Shown piece after piece: positions 19,973 through 30,276 of a DNA stretch of 51,598 bases (its first letter is position 1; every line of letters starts with the position of its first letter). The position numbers and the translations under genes are program-made. Below the pieces are notes generated by a model that was not told where the DNA came from, did not search any database, and was given only the letters and a program-made list of their open reading frames with translations. Source of the stretch: an uncultured Pelagibacteraceae bacterium (GTDB lineage: Bacteria; Pseudomonadota; Alphaproteobacteria; Pelagibacterales; Pelagibacteraceae); NCBI GenBank assembly GCA_902604035.1, contig CACKXG010000004.1:1-51598 (forward strand), given 5' to 3'.

Positions 19973-21279
19973 TTAATATTTTGAACCATTTGTTGAGGCA
20001 TCCATAATGCAATTTCAGGGAAAATAACGACAAGTATTACTGCAAGTATCATTAATAAAAATAATGGAAAAGCACTTCTTGCAATAAATCCCATATCTTT
20101 GTTAGCCATTCCTTGCAAAACAAATAAATTAAATCCTACAGGTGGTGTGATTTGAGCCATCTCAACTACAATAACTAAAAATATTCCAAACCAAATCATG
20201 TCAAAACCAGCTTGTCTAATCATTGGTTCAATTATTGCCATTGTAAGTACTACTGCTGAAATTCCATCAAGAAACATTCCAAGAATAATATAGAAAATCA
20301 TTAAAACAAAAATTAGTACATAAGGTGATAGCTCCATATTTTGTATCCAGATAGCTAGGTTTCTTGGAAGACCAGTAAATCCCATAGCTAATGATAAAAA
20401 TGTGGAACCAGCTAAAATAAAAGCAATCATGCAAGATGTTTTGGTTGCTCCTAATAAAGATTGTTTAAATGTTTCAATGGTTAAGCTCTTTTGAAAGTAA
20501 GATAAAATTAAAGCCCCTACTACACCTAAAGAAGCAGCCTCAGTTGCTGTTGCAACGCCAGTGTATATTGATCCAATCACAGCTGAAATTAAAATAATTA
20601 CAGGTAATAATTGTTTAGATTTTTTTATTTTTTCAAAAAAGGAAAAATTTTCTACATACTTTGGCATGCTTTTTTTATTAATTAAAGACCAGATGATCAC
20701 GTAAGACATAAATATAAGTGCAATCATTATCCCCGGAATAATTCCTGCAATAAATAGCTTTGCTATAGACTCTTGAACTGTCACTCCATAAATTATTAAT
20801 ATTATTGAAGGAGGAATAAGAAGTCCTAAAGTTCCTGAGCCTGCTAGACTACCTAGCAAAATTTTTTCTGGATATTTTCTTTTTCTTAGTTCCGGGATAG
20901 ACATCTTACCTACTGTTGCAACAGTTGCAGCAGAAGAGCCAGAAATTGCAGCAAAAAGTGCACAACCAACAACATTTACATGAATTAATCCACCAGGTAA
21001 TTTTTGCATCCATGGTGATAGTCCAGCAAATAAATTTTCAGATAACTTGGTCCTAAATAATATTTCACCCATCCAAACAAATAATGGTAAAGCTGTTAAT
21101 GTCCATGATGACGAGGTTCCCCATATCGTAGTTGCCATGGCATCCCCAACTGGTCTTGAAGTAAATAACATCATCCCAATTGTTGAAACTCCTATCATGC
21201 TTATCGCTACCCAGATGCCAGATCCAAGAAAGAATAAAAGTACACTTATAAAAAATATTATGAGAAATATTTCAGTCAT
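19969..21279 (-). CDS. dctM: TRAP transporter large permease (DctM)
   Basis: 436 aa hydrophobic; ALPLFVWMGEILFRTKLSENLF, SGSSAATVATVG, LIPPSIILIIYG, TPPVGFNLFVLQG. Confidence 0.95.
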   Translation of the reverse strand: MTEIFLIIFFISVLLFFLGSGIWVAISMIGVSTIGMMLFTSRPVGDAMATTIWGTSSSWTLTALPLFVWMGEILFRTKLSENLFAGLSPWMQKLPGGLIHVNVVGCALFAAISGSSAATVATVGKMSIPELRKRKYPEKILLGSLAGSGTLGLLIPPSIILIIYGVTVQESIAKLFIAGIIPGIMIALIFMSYVIIWSLINKKSMPKYVENFSFFEKIKKSKQLLPVIILISAVIGSIYTGVATATEAASLGVVGALILSYFQKSLTIETFKQSLLGATKTSCMIAFILAGSTFLSLAMGFTGLPRNLAIWIQNMELSPYVLIFVLMIFYIILGMFLDGISAVVLTMAIIEPMIRQAGFDMIWFGIFLVIVVEMAQITPPVGFNLFVLQGMANKDMGFIARSAFPLFLLMILAVILVVIFPEIALWMPQQMVQNIN

Positions 21280-21760
21280 TCTTGCTTAAAATTGTTAAAA
21301 TAAATTTATGTAAAACAGCTATAAAAAAAATTAAAGATCCAATAGCAACACTAGTTTGAGGTATCCAAATTAAGATCTCATCTGCGCCTTCGCTTCTCTC
21401 TTGAAAATCATAAGAGATTAGTAACATTTTCCATAAGTAAAAAGACAAATAACCTGAAAAAATTGTTCCTACGAGCAGACACCATATTTCTAAAAATCTC
21501 TTATAAGATGAAGAGGCTTTTTCTAAAAAAAGAGTAATTCGAATATGTCCACCCTCAACAAAAGTAAATGCTAAAGCATAAAAAGAGGCTGCAGCCATGC
21601 AGTAGCCTGAGTACTCAGCTAAACCCCTTATGTAAAAACCAAAAATCCTTGAGGAAATTCCAATTAAAATAAAAACTGCAACAAGTATTAAAAAAAAAGC
21701 AGCTAAATATCCTGAAAATTTATAAAGTTTATTTAGATTATTGTTTATTGATTGAAACAT
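21272..21760 (-). CDS. dctQ: TRAP transporter small permease (DctQ)
   Basis: 162 aa, four TM segments, between DctP and DctM. Confidence 0.9.
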   Translation of the reverse strand: MFQSINNNLNKLYKFSGYLAAFFLILVAVFILIGISSRIFGFYIRGLAEYSGYCMAAASFYALAFTFVEGGHIRITLFLEKASSSYKRFLEIWCLLVGTIFSGYLSFYLWKMLLISYDFQERSEGADEILIWIPQTSVAIGSLIFFIAVLHKFILTILSKND

Positions 21761-21765
21761 TTAGT

Positions 21766-21799
21766 AAAAAGGCCAACTTACTACAAGTTGGCCTTTTTT
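21766..21799 (-). terminator. Strong hairpin between dctP and dctQ, terminator-like
   Basis: AAAAAGGCCAACTT-ACTAC-AAGTTGGCCTTTTT: perfect GGCCAACTT/AAGTTGGCC stem; T-tract follows on the minus strand. Confidence 0.75.
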
Positions 21800-21809
21800 T
21801 TAAGACTAT

Positions 21810-22781
21810 TTATTTGTAAGCAGATAAAACTGCAGCACCTCTGTCTCCAGCTTTTGCTTTCCATTCTTCAGACATTGTTGCTCCAACTTTTTCAAAATGT
21901 TTTTTTAAAGCTGAATTAACTTCGCCTACTTCCATTCCAGCATCTGCTAAAGCTTTCTTGTCTCCAGTATTACCTTGTTTAGATAATTCCCAACCCTTTT
22001 CTTCAGCAATTGCTGCTTGGTTCATTACTAGATCTTGAGTTGCTTTATCAAGTTTATTCCAAGCTGCTTTATTAGCTATGATCATGTTTTTTGGAAACCA
22101 TGCTGCTATATCATAAAAATATTTAACACCATTTTCCCAAATCTTGCTATTTTTACCAGTTGTAGGAGAAGTAATCATACTTTCCACTGCACCTGTAGAA
22201 AAAGCTTGGCTAATTTCAGCTGCTTCAATTTTAGTTGGCGCCATTCCTGTTAACTCCGCAATTCTTATTGTTGCAGAGTTGTATGCTCTAAATTTTAATC
22301 CATTTAGATCACCAACTTTTTTAATTTGCTTTTTACTGTAAAGTCCTTGTGCAGGCCATGGAACTGCATAAAGAAATACCAATCCTTTTTCATCGAGACT
22401 CTTAACAATATATGGTTTTGAAGCTTCATATAATTTCATAGCATCATCATAAGTAGTTGCTAAGAAAGGTAATGAGTCAATTTCATATAAAGGATCTTCT
22501 TTTCCAAGAGCAGACATGAATCTTTCACCAATAGGTGCTTGACCTGTTCTTACAGCTCTGAAAATTTCACCACCTTTAAATAATGAACCACCTGGGTGAG
22601 TAACAATTGTAAGTTTTCCACCACTTTTTTCAGTTACATTCTTTGCAAATTCTGTTGCATTAGCAGAATGAAAGTTTCCAGCACCATAAGCTAGTGCCAT
22701 ATCCCATTTTTCAGCTAAGGAAACGTTTGCAAATAATAATACTGAAGTAATTATAGATATAAATAATTTGAATAATTTCAT
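21810..22781 (-). CDS. dctP: TRAP transporter solute-binding protein (DctP)
   Basis: Signal peptide; GGSLFKGGEIFRAVRTGQAPIG, KFRAYNSATIRIAELTGMAPTKIEAAEISQAFSTGAVES; strong Shine-Dalgarno AAAGGAGG just upstream. Confidence 0.95.
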   Translation of the reverse strand: MKLFKLFISIITSVLLFANVSLAEKWDMALAYGAGNFHSANATEFAKNVTEKSGGKLTIVTHPGGSLFKGGEIFRAVRTGQAPIGERFMSALGKEDPLYEIDSLPFLATTYDDAMKLYEASKPYIVKSLDEKGLVFLYAVPWPAQGLYSKKQIKKVGDLNGLKFRAYNSATIRIAELTGMAPTKIEAAEISQAFSTGAVESMITSPTTGKNSKIWENGVKYFYDIAAWFPKNMIIANKAAWNKLDKATQDLVMNQAAIAEEKGWELSKQGNTGDKKALADAGMEVGEVNSALKKHFEKVGATMSEEWKAKAGDRGAAVLSAYK

Positions 22782-22892
22782 CTATCCTCCTTTTTAAAAT
22801 TAATATTTAATTATCTCTTAGAGGTTAAATCAATAAAATTATCATTATGGTCTCATTGAAAAATTGTCAGATTATACTATTATAACATTATC

Positions 22893-23504
22893 TTGATTGA
22901 AGAGCTCATAATTTTAACCAATATAATTTTTATCACAATTATATTAACAGCAGATAATGCAGTAATAGTTGGGTCTATTGCTTCAAATTTTGTTCCAAAA
23001 AATAGAAAACAAATAATTCTTTGGGGTGTAATTGGAGCCTTTGTTTTTAAAATTTTTTTTGCAATTTTTGCGACTTTTTTATTTGAATTTTATTTTATAA
23101 AAATTTTGGGTGGTTTATTATTAATTTGGATTGTAAATGATTTAAGGAAAGATTTACTAGACATCAAAAAAGTAAAACCCACTACTAAAAAAGGTAAAGA
23201 GCCTTCATTCATTAGTAGCATTGGAAAAGTTTTATTTGCAGATATCATGATTAGTTTTGATAATGTCATTGGTGTAGTTGCAGCAGCAAAAGGATATTTT
23301 GGATTTATGATATTTGGTCTTATGCTATCAGTTGTTTTGACTGGTGCTTTAGCTACATATATGGCTAATTATATTCAAAGACATATTTGGATAGCTTATA
23401 TTGGCTTAGTATTTATCTTAATCGTTGGTCTACAATTAGTAATTGGTGGATTGGTTGATCTTGAAATATTAAATATTAATGAAGAATTTAAAAAATACTT
23501 TTAA
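22893..23504 (+). CDS. TerC family integral membrane protein (TTG start)
   Basis: IIFITIILTADNAVIVGSIA ... VLFADIMISFDNVIGVVAAA, duplicated acidic TM motifs of TerC/YjbE proteins. Confidence 0.9.
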   Translation: MIEELIILTNIIFITIILTADNAVIVGSIASNFVPKNRKQIILWGVIGAFVFKIFFAIFATFLFEFYFIKILGGLLLIWIVNDLRKDLLDIKKVKPTTKKGKEPSFISSIGKVLFADIMISFDNVIGVVAAAKGYFGFMIFGLMLSVVLTGALATYMANYIQRHIWIAYIGLVFILIVGLQLVIGGLVDLEILNINEEFKKYF

Positions 23505-24278
23505 TTAAAAAGAATTTTTTTTATTAGGAAATTTAATTTTTCTAACTTCTTTTGAATAATTTGAAACAGCTTTAGAAATCTCATTTCTAATATTGACATA
23601 TTTTTTTACAAATTTGTAATTCATTGGATTTAAGCCAATTAAATCATCAAAAACTAATATTTGACCATCACAATATTTAGAAGCTCCAATACCAATAGTT
23701 GGTACTTTTAAATTTTGTGTGACAAGTTTTGCTAAAGAAGTTTCAACACATTCTAAAACAATTGAAAATACTCCAGCTTTTTCCAGTAATTGTGAGTCTC
23801 TTATAATCTTATCTCTCTCAAACTTTTTTTTTCCTTTAAATTTGAAAGTTTTATCTGACTGAGGAAGTAGCCCTAAATGGCCCATAACTGGAATTTTATT
23901 TTTAACTAAAGTTTTGACTGTTTCATAAATTTTTTTTCCACCTTCTAATTTTACTCCATCACATTTAGTTTTTTTCATTATTTGTTTTGCATTTTTTAAA
24001 GCTTCTTTAGGATTTCGATAGGTGTTATGTGGCATATCAACAATCATTAAACTTTTTTTAATACCCATTCTGACACTTTTAGAATGTTCAATCATAGTAT
24101 TCAAAGTAACTTCTCTCGTAGATTTATAATTATACAAAACAGATCCAAGAGAATCTCCAACAAGTATAATATCGCAATGATTATCTAAAATTGATGCAAC
24201 GTTTTTTGAGTAAGCAGTTAAACTTACAATTTTTTGTTTATTTTTTTTTTTAATTAAATCTGAAATTTTTTTTTTCAT
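23505..24278 (-). CDS. panB: 3-methyl-2-oxobutanoate hydroxymethyltransferase
   Basis: SLTAYSKNVASILDNHCDIILVGDSLG, VDMPHNTYRNP, GVKLEGG, PVMGHLGLLPQS, TIGIGASKYCDGQILVFDDLIGL. Confidence 0.95.
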   Translation of the reverse strand: MKKKISDLIKKKNKQKIVSLTAYSKNVASILDNHCDIILVGDSLGSVLYNYKSTREVTLNTMIEHSKSVRMGIKKSLMIVDMPHNTYRNPKEALKNAKQIMKKTKCDGVKLEGGKKIYETVKTLVKNKIPVMGHLGLLPQSDKTFKFKGKKKFERDKIIRDSQLLEKAGVFSIVLECVETSLAKLVTQNLKVPTIGIGASKYCDGQILVFDDLIGLNPMNYKFVKKYVNIRNEISKAVSNYSKEVRKIKFPNKKNSF

Positions 24279-24282
24279 CGAC

Positions 24283-24702
24283 TTACCAAGAGCCGGTATT
24301 TTCCATTGAAGCCCAAGGTTCTTTAGGTTCTAAATTTCCTTCTTGAAGAATCTCAATTGAAATTTTGTCTGGTGATCTAACAAAAGCCATATGACCATCT
24401 CTTGGTGGTCTATTAATCGTGTAGCCCATATCCATTAATCTTTGGCAAGTTTCATAAATATTATCTACTCTATAGGCAAGATGACCGAAATTTCTTGAAC
24501 CTTCTCCGAGCTCATCACCATCCCAATTATAAGTTAATTCTATTTCTGCTTTTTCATCATTTGGTGCTGCAAGAAAAATTAATGTAAATCTACCTTTTTC
24601 ATTTTCCATTCTTCTTGTTTCTTTTAAACCAAGCCCTTCGCAGAAAAATCTTAGAGACTCATCCACGTCTTTAACTCTAATCATTGTGTGTAAATATTTC
24701 AT
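24283..24702 (-). CDS. gloA: Lactoylglutathione lyase (glyoxalase I)
   Basis: MKYLHTMIRVKDVDESLRFFCEGLGLKETRR; NFGHLAYRVDNIYETCQRL; ISIEILQEG. Confidence 0.92.
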   Translation of the reverse strand: MKYLHTMIRVKDVDESLRFFCEGLGLKETRRMENEKGRFTLIFLAAPNDEKAEIELTYNWDGDELGEGSRNFGHLAYRVDNIYETCQRLMDMGYTINRPPRDGHMAFVRSPDKISIEILQEGNLEPKEPWASMENTGSW

Positions 24703-24724
24703 AATGTTAATTTATAATTAAAAA

Positions 24725-26302
24725 CTACTCTAATTCAATAGTGCTAGGTGGTTTTGAAGTGACATCATACACTACTCTGTTTATACCCCTTATACTGTTA
24801 ACTATTTTATTTGATATAGTTTGCATAAAAGACTTTTTAAATTCATAATAGTCAGCTGTCATTCCATCTTCAGATGTAATTGCTCTTAATAAACATAAGT
24901 ATTCATAAGTACGATTGTCTCCCATAACACCCACTGTTTTTACTGGAAGTAATGCTGCATAAGCTTGCCAAATCTTATGATAAAGACCATGATCTTTTAA
25001 AGCTTGAATAAAGTAATAATCAGCCTCTTTTAAAATTTTAATTTTTTCATTAGTTATTATGCCTGGCATTCGAATAGCTAAACCTGGTCCAGGAAAAGGA
25101 TGTCTTGAAATAATTTCTTTACTTAAATTTAACTCTAATCCTAATTTTCTTACCTCGTCCTTAAATAAGAATTTTAGTGGTTCTACTAATTTTAAATTCA
25201 TTTTTTTAGGTAAGCCACCGACATTATGATGTGATTTAATTTTAGAAGTTTGACTTCCAGTAACAGATTTGCTCTCAATTAAATCTGGATAAAGAGTGCC
25301 CTGAGCTAAAAATTTAACATTTTTAATTTTCTTAGCATACCGCTCAAATATTTTAATAAATAAATTACCAATTATTTTTCTTTTTTTTTCTGGATCAGAA
25401 ACATTTTTTAATTTTTTTAAGAATTCCTTTTCAGCATTTACATAAATTAAATTCATTTTTAAACGCTTTTTAAAAGTTTGAACTACTTGCACTTCCTCAT
25501 TTTTTCTTAAGAGGCCTGTATTTACAAAAATACAATAAAGTTTTTTACCAATAGCTTTATTAAGTAATTGAGCAACTACACTACTATCTACACCTCCTGA
25601 TAAAGCGCAAATAACTTTATTGTTTCCAACTTGTTTTCTAACATCTTTAACAAGTTGATTTTTTTGATCCCTAGAAGACCAATTTTTTTTGATTTTACAA
25701 ATTAAAAAAATGAAATTACTTATTAATTTCTTTCCATTCTCTGTATGAGTTACCTCTGGGTGAAATTGTACTCCATAATATTTTTTTATTTTATTTTCAA
25801 CAATTGCAAATTTTGAATTAGTGCTTGATGCTACAACTTTAAAATTCTTAGGCAGTTTTGAAACTTGATCAGCATGGCTCATCCAAACTTGTTTGGATTT
25901 TTTATTTGCAAAAAAATTAGTTGTTAAAAGACTATTATTTTTTTTATAAACATTAGCTAAACCAAATTCTCTATGTTTTGATTGTTTTACCCTTCCGCCA
26001 TTAAGTTTTGATAAAATTTGATGACCAAAACATATTCCAAGAACTGGTACATCAAGTTGTAAAATTTTTTTATCAAATGAATATTTATTTATTTGATAAA
26101 CATTTAATGGACCGCCAGATAATACTATTCCCTTAATGCTGTTATTTATGTCTTTTAGTTTTATTTTTTTGTGACTAACTATTTCTGAAAACACACCTAA
26201 TTCTCTTACTCTTCTTGCAATTAATTGAGTAAATTGAGAACCAAAATCTATTATTAAGATTTTATTAAGGTTTTGATCAAGACTCATTATTTTCAGGTTC
26301 AA
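24725..26302 (-). CDS. guaA: GMP synthase (glutamine-hydrolysing); start may be 26287 (MSLDQ...)
   Basis: [17 protein letters not shown] amidotransferase; [18 protein letters not shown]-loop; [14 protein letters not shown]-terminus. Confidence 0.98.
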   Translation of the reverse strand: MNLKIMSLDQNLNKILIIDFGSQFTQLIARRVRELGVFSEIVSHKKIKLKDINNSIKGIVLSGGPLNVYQINKYSFDKKILQLDVPVLGICFGHQILSKLNGGRVKQSKHREFGLANVYKKNNSLLTTNFFANKKSKQVWMSHADQVSKLPKNFKVVASSTNSKFAIVENKIKKYYGVQFHPEVTHTENGKKLISNFIFLICKIKKNWSSRDQKNQLVKDVRKQVGNNKVICALSGGVDSSVVAQLLNKAIGKKLYCIFVNTGLLRKNEEVQVVQTFKKRLKMNLIYVNAEKEFLKKLKNVSDPEKKRKIIGNLFIKIFERYAKKIKNVKFLAQGTLYPDLIESKSVTGSQTSKIKSHHNVGGLPKKMNLKLVEPLKFLFKDEVRKLGLELNLSKEIISRHPFPGPGLAIRMPGIITNEKIKILKEADYYFIQALKDHGLYHKIWQAYAALLPVKTVGVMGDNRTYEYLCLLRAITSEDGMTADYYEFKKSFMQTISNKIVNSIRGINRVVYDVTSKPPSTIELE

Positions 26303-26717
26303 TATTTTTTAATGACTCTTGAATATCTTTGTTTTCATCACATAAATTTTTACAAACTTTCACAAATTTATCAGAAAGGTCTTTGACTTTTTCATAATTC
26401 GATTTTTCTAATGCAATTTTCATTAACATTAATAAAGCGTCCTCATTATCTGGCTCAATTAAAAGTGTTGTTTCTAAATTATATTCTTCTTTTCTTTGAT
26501 TTTCTTCTTGGTTATAAATTTTTGCTAAATATAAATATGACTTTGCGTCTTTTGGATTAAAAACTATATTTCTTTCAAATAAAAAACGCGCATCTTCATA
26601 TTTTTCTTTTTTAAACAATTCTAAAGCTTCATTAAAAAAATTTTCTTTACTAAAAGACGTGGTGTTAAAAAAAGCTGTTAAAAGTATTAATCCTATTAAT
26701 TTTAAAAATTTGCTCAT
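26277..26717 (-). CDS. Exported TPR-repeat protein between guaA and guaB
   Basis: Signal-like N-terminus; [41 protein letters not shown]. Confidence 0.75.
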   Translation of the reverse strand: MSKFLKLIGLILLTAFFNTTSFSKENFFNEALELFKKEKYEDARFLFERNIVFNPKDAKSYLYLAKIYNQEENQRKEEYNLETTLLIEPDNEDALLMLMKIALEKSNYEKVKDLSDKFVKVCKNLCDENKDIQESLKNIEPENNES

Positions 26718-27793
26718 TAATATTTACTATCTTTTTTTACCACATCTACATTATGAACCATACTTTCATAAAATCCAGCTTTTGTAATTTTCACAAATTG
26801 AGGTTTATTTCTTAATTTAATGATTGTTTTTGATCCCAGATAACCCATGGAAGATTTCAATCCACCAATTAATTTATAAATAATACTCCCAACATCTCCT
26901 TTATACTTTACAAAACCTTCAACACCTTCAGGCACATATTTTGAGGAGTCTTTTTGTTTTTTTTGAAAGTATCTATCAGCTGACCCTTTGTTCATAGCTC
27001 CAACAGAACCCATACCTCTAAAACTTTTGAAAAGCTGTCCATTTTTTTTAATTAATTTACCTGGGGTTTCGTTTGTACCTGCAAATAACGAACCAATCAT
27101 TACAGCATCAGCTCCTGCCGCAAAAGCTTTTGCTAAATCACCAGAATATTTTATTCCACCATCTGAAATTATTTTAACATTTTTATTTTTTAAACCACTT
27201 CTTACAGCTAAAATTGCGCTTAATTGAGGAACTCCTATTCCAGCAACCAGTCTTGTTGTACAAATAGAACCTGGACCTATACCAATTTTAATTATATCTA
27301 CTCCTAATTTTATTAAGAATTTTGCAGCTTCTGGTGTTGCAATATTTCCTGCACACAACGCAATTTTTTTAGATTTATTTTTTTTAATATATTTTATTAT
27401 TTCAGAAACTTTTTTTGTATGACCATGCGCTGTATCTACTACAATTAAATCTACACCTTTTTTAATTATTTCTTTAGCTCTAATAAATTCACTGGCTGAT
27501 GCACCTACAGCCGCTCCAACAATTAGTTTTTCTTTTTTTACTTTTTTTATTTCTGATATTTGTTTTTTTATATCAAGGTTTCTGTGGATTACTCCAATAC
27601 CGCCAGCTTTAGCTATAGCTATTGCCATTCTGCTTTCTGTTACAGTATCCATTGCAGATGATAAGAGAGGAATTTTAAGTTTTAAATGCTTTGTTAAAGA
27701 CACGCTTGTGTCTGCATCAGAAGGTAATATTTCTGAATACTTTGGAGCTAATGTAACATCATCAAAGGTGAGTGCTTCTTTTATGGGAACCAT
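26717..27793 (-). CDS. guaB: IMP dehydrogenase, short form apparently lacking CBS domains
   Basis: [41 protein letters not shown] catalytic loop; [10 protein letters not shown] flap. Only 358 aa; the sequence runs from [22 protein letters not shown] straight to [10 protein letters not shown]. Confidence 0.96.
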   Translation of the reverse strand: MVPIKEALTFDDVTLAPKYSEILPSDADTSVSLTKHLKLKIPLLSSAMDTVTESRMAIAIAKAGGIGVIHRNLDIKKQISEIKKVKKEKLIVGAAVGASASEFIRAKEIIKKGVDLIVVDTAHGHTKKVSEIIKYIKKNKSKKIALCAGNIATPEAAKFLIKLGVDIIKIGIGPGSICTTRLVAGIGVPQLSAILAVRSGLKNKNVKIISDGGIKYSGDLAKAFAAGADAVMIGSLFAGTNETPGKLIKKNGQLFKSFRGMGSVGAMNKGSADRYFQKKQKDSSKYVPEGVEGFVKYKGDVGSIIYKLIGGLKSSMGYLGSKTIIKLRNKPQFVKITKAGFYESMVHNVDVVKKDSKY

Positions 27794-27830
27794 AATCTTT
27801 TATATACGATTCCTTTTAAATTAAAAGTCT

Positions 27831-28442
27831 CTATCGAACTTTTCTACAAATTATAAAACTTTCTTTTGAATCTTTTCTGCTAGATTTTGGTTTAAAAACC
27901 TTAACTTCTTTAAAATATTTTTTTCCCTCTGCGACTATTTCGTTAAATGTCCCTCCCATAAAAATTTTTGAAATAAAATATCCATTTTCTTTCATTAAAT
28001 CTTTTGCAAAAAACATTGCCTCTTTACACAGTTCTCCAGTTTGAATTGAGTCTATATTTTTAATACCAGTTGTATCTACAGCCATATCAGACATTACGAC
28101 GTCAACTTTACCATTTACATGTTTTTTAATTTCTTCTTGAGTTATTTCTTCAGTAAAATCTCCTTGGATTTGAACACTGTTGCCTATGGGTTCCATTTTT
28201 TTTAAATCTATCGATATCAATTTTCCGCTTTTAGCTGCTTTGAGAGCATATTGTGACCAGCTTCCTGGAGCTGCACCAATATCAATTACTGATAATCCAC
28301 CTTTAAAAATTTTAAATTTTTCATCAATTTCAATTAATTTGTAAGCTGATCTAGCACGATACCCATCGACTTTGGATTGTCTTACATAGATATCTCTGCG
28401 CTGCTTATTGACCCAGTTCTTGGAGATTTTATTTTTTTTCAC
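27831..28442 (-). CDS. rlmE: 23S rRNA (uridine-2'-O)-methyltransferase
   Basis: DGYRARSAYKLIEIDEKFKIFKGGLSVIDIGAAPGSWSQYAL; VDVVMSDMAVDTTG. Confidence 0.94.
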   Translation of the reverse strand: MKKNKISKNWVNKQRRDIYVRQSKVDGYRARSAYKLIEIDEKFKIFKGGLSVIDIGAAPGSWSQYALKAAKSGKLISIDLKKMEPIGNSVQIQGDFTEEITQEEIKKHVNGKVDVVMSDMAVDTTGIKNIDSIQTGELCKEAMFFAKDLMKENGYFISKIFMGGTFNEIVAEGKKYFKEVKVFKPKSSRKDSKESFIICRKVR

Positions 28443-28454
28443 TTTGTCAAAAAT

Positions 28455-29423
28455 TTAAATTAATTTCAAAACATCGTCCTCAGTAATGTTTGAGATGTCT
28501 TCTGAATTATAAATTATTTTACTATCTAGGATTTCTATATTTTTTACTTTAGGCGCAAATTTTTTTGAATTGGTTGGCCCAAATAAAACAATCATTGGAA
28601 TATCTGCTAAACCTATCATGTGCATAATTCCATTATCAATAGAAATAGCTTTATCAAGTCTTAATGAAAGTGCAGTTACTAGTGGCGGACCTGATAATTG
28701 AGAGTCTAACTCAGGAAAAATTGCATTATTGATTTCCTCTTTTATTCTTTGAATTAATTCTAAATTATTTTTCTCTATAAAAAAGACTGGTTTTTTATTT
28801 AATAATAAAATTTTTTTAGCAACATTGATAAACTTTTCTATTGGCCACCTTTTTTTTCTATATTCATTACCCTGAGTGACAGAAAAACCTATATAACTGT
28901 CATCAGGCAGTAATCTTTTTGCTTCATTGAAATATTTTTCATTTATTTGATTAAAGTTATATTTTTTAAATGGAATTTTAGTATCAAGTAATTTTTCTAT
29001 ATTTATAAGAATATTTTTTAAGTCAAATTTTGTGGAAATATAATCTTTTGCAACATTGCAAAATTTAAAATTTAAGGTCGATGAATAAAAATATTTAGAA
29101 GGAAATTGCTTAAGAATTATGGTGTTTCTTAATTTAGACTGAAGATCTACAATTAAATCGAATTGCTCAATTGAATTTGATTTAAGTATATTTTTTTTTG
29201 ATTTGAATAGATGCCAAAATCTGAAACCAAAATAAATTATATCGGTTTTTAGCTCATTTAATTGAATATTGTAGTCAAAAAGTGAGTTGTTAAAGTGATT
29301 TTTATGAGCTGATAAATAAAAAATATTATTTGATCCAAATTTTTCTCTTAAACTGTAAATTATGTCAAATAATTGAATGCTATCACCTAAGCCGCCACCT
29401 GAATTATAAATTAATATTTTCAT
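28455..29423 (-). CDS. Glycosyltransferase family 9 (heptosyltransferase-like)
   Basis: GGGLGDSIQLFDIIYSLREKFG; GNEYRKKRWPIEKFINVAKKI; SIDNGIMHMIGLADIPMIVLFGPTNSKKFAP. Confidence 0.8.
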   Translation of the reverse strand: MKILIYNSGGGLGDSIQLFDIIYSLREKFGSNNIFYLSAHKNHFNNSLFDYNIQLNELKTDIIYFGFRFWHLFKSKKNILKSNSIEQFDLIVDLQSKLRNTIILKQFPSKYFYSSTLNFKFCNVAKDYISTKFDLKNILINIEKLLDTKIPFKKYNFNQINEKYFNEAKRLLPDDSYIGFSVTQGNEYRKKRWPIEKFINVAKKILLLNKKPVFFIEKNNLELIQRIKEEINNAIFPELDSQLSGPPLVTALSLRLDKAISIDNGIMHMIGLADIPMIVLFGPTNSKKFAPKVKNIEILDSKIIYNSEDISNITEDDVLKLI

Positions 29424-29463
29424 TTACTTAAACAATTTAAAGATATTTATAGAAATTTTAATT

Positions 29464-30273
29464 CTACAAAATATCTTCTAGCTTATCGTTTTCTTCGTCT
29501 GCATCACCATTTTCATTTTTATCTTTTTTAATTTTCTGAAAATGGAAGTAGCCAAATGGGATTAGTAAAAGATAAATCAAACTACTTATTGCTAAGACTT
29601 CAAATGTATAAATTAATAACATTCCAAAAAATAAAACTATTCCAAATAATAAAAATATAGTTGTGTTTCTTCTAATTACTATTTTTTTAAATGAATATGT
29701 AGGAACTTTACTAATTAAAAGTAATGAAGTTAAAATAAAGAATGTTGGAACTAAAATATTGTAATTAATATTAAATATATCTAATCCACTTAAACTAAAT
29801 ATTAAAGGAGTTAAAACCAATATACCTCCTGCTGGTGATGGTACGCCTTCAAAAAAATTATCTTTCCAAGAAGGTTCCTCTGAAGAATTAACATTAAATC
29901 TTGCTAATCTTAATGCTACACAAATTACATAAATTAAGCACACAAGCCACCCAAATCTTCCCAAACTATTAAGTTTCCAAAAATACATAATAAATGCAGG
30001 GGCAACACCAAAACTAATCATGTCAGTTAACGAGTCTAACTCTTTTCCAACTTTTGATGTACCTTTGATCAATCTGGCAATTCTACCATCTAAACCATCT
30101 ATTAATGCTGCAAATATAATTGCAATAATTGCTAATCCAAACTTCTCATCCAATGCAAATCTTATTGAAGTCAATCCAATACATACTCCTATTAAGGTAA
30201 GCATGTTTGGCAAAATCACTCTTGCATTTTTTTTGCTTGATACAACTTTTAAATTATTTTTTGGTTGTTCCAT
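29464..30273 (-). CDS. pssA: CDP-diacylglycerol-serine O-phosphatidyltransferase
   Basis: DGLDGRIARLIKGTSKVGKELDSLTDMISFGVAPA, CDP-alcohol phosphatidyltransferase motif. Confidence 0.96.
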   Translation of the reverse strand: MEQPKNNLKVVSSKKNARVILPNMLTLIGVCIGLTSIRFALDEKFGLAIIAIIFAALIDGLDGRIARLIKGTSKVGKELDSLTDMISFGVAPAFIMYFWKLNSLGRFGWLVCLIYVICVALRLARFNVNSSEEPSWKDNFFEGVPSPAGGILVLTPLIFSLSGLDIFNINYNILVPTFFILTSLLLISKVPTYSFKKIVIRRNTTIFLLFGIVLFFGMLLIYTFEVLAISSLIYLLLIPFGYFHFQKIKKDKNENGDADEENDKLEDIL

Positions 30274-30276
30274 AAA

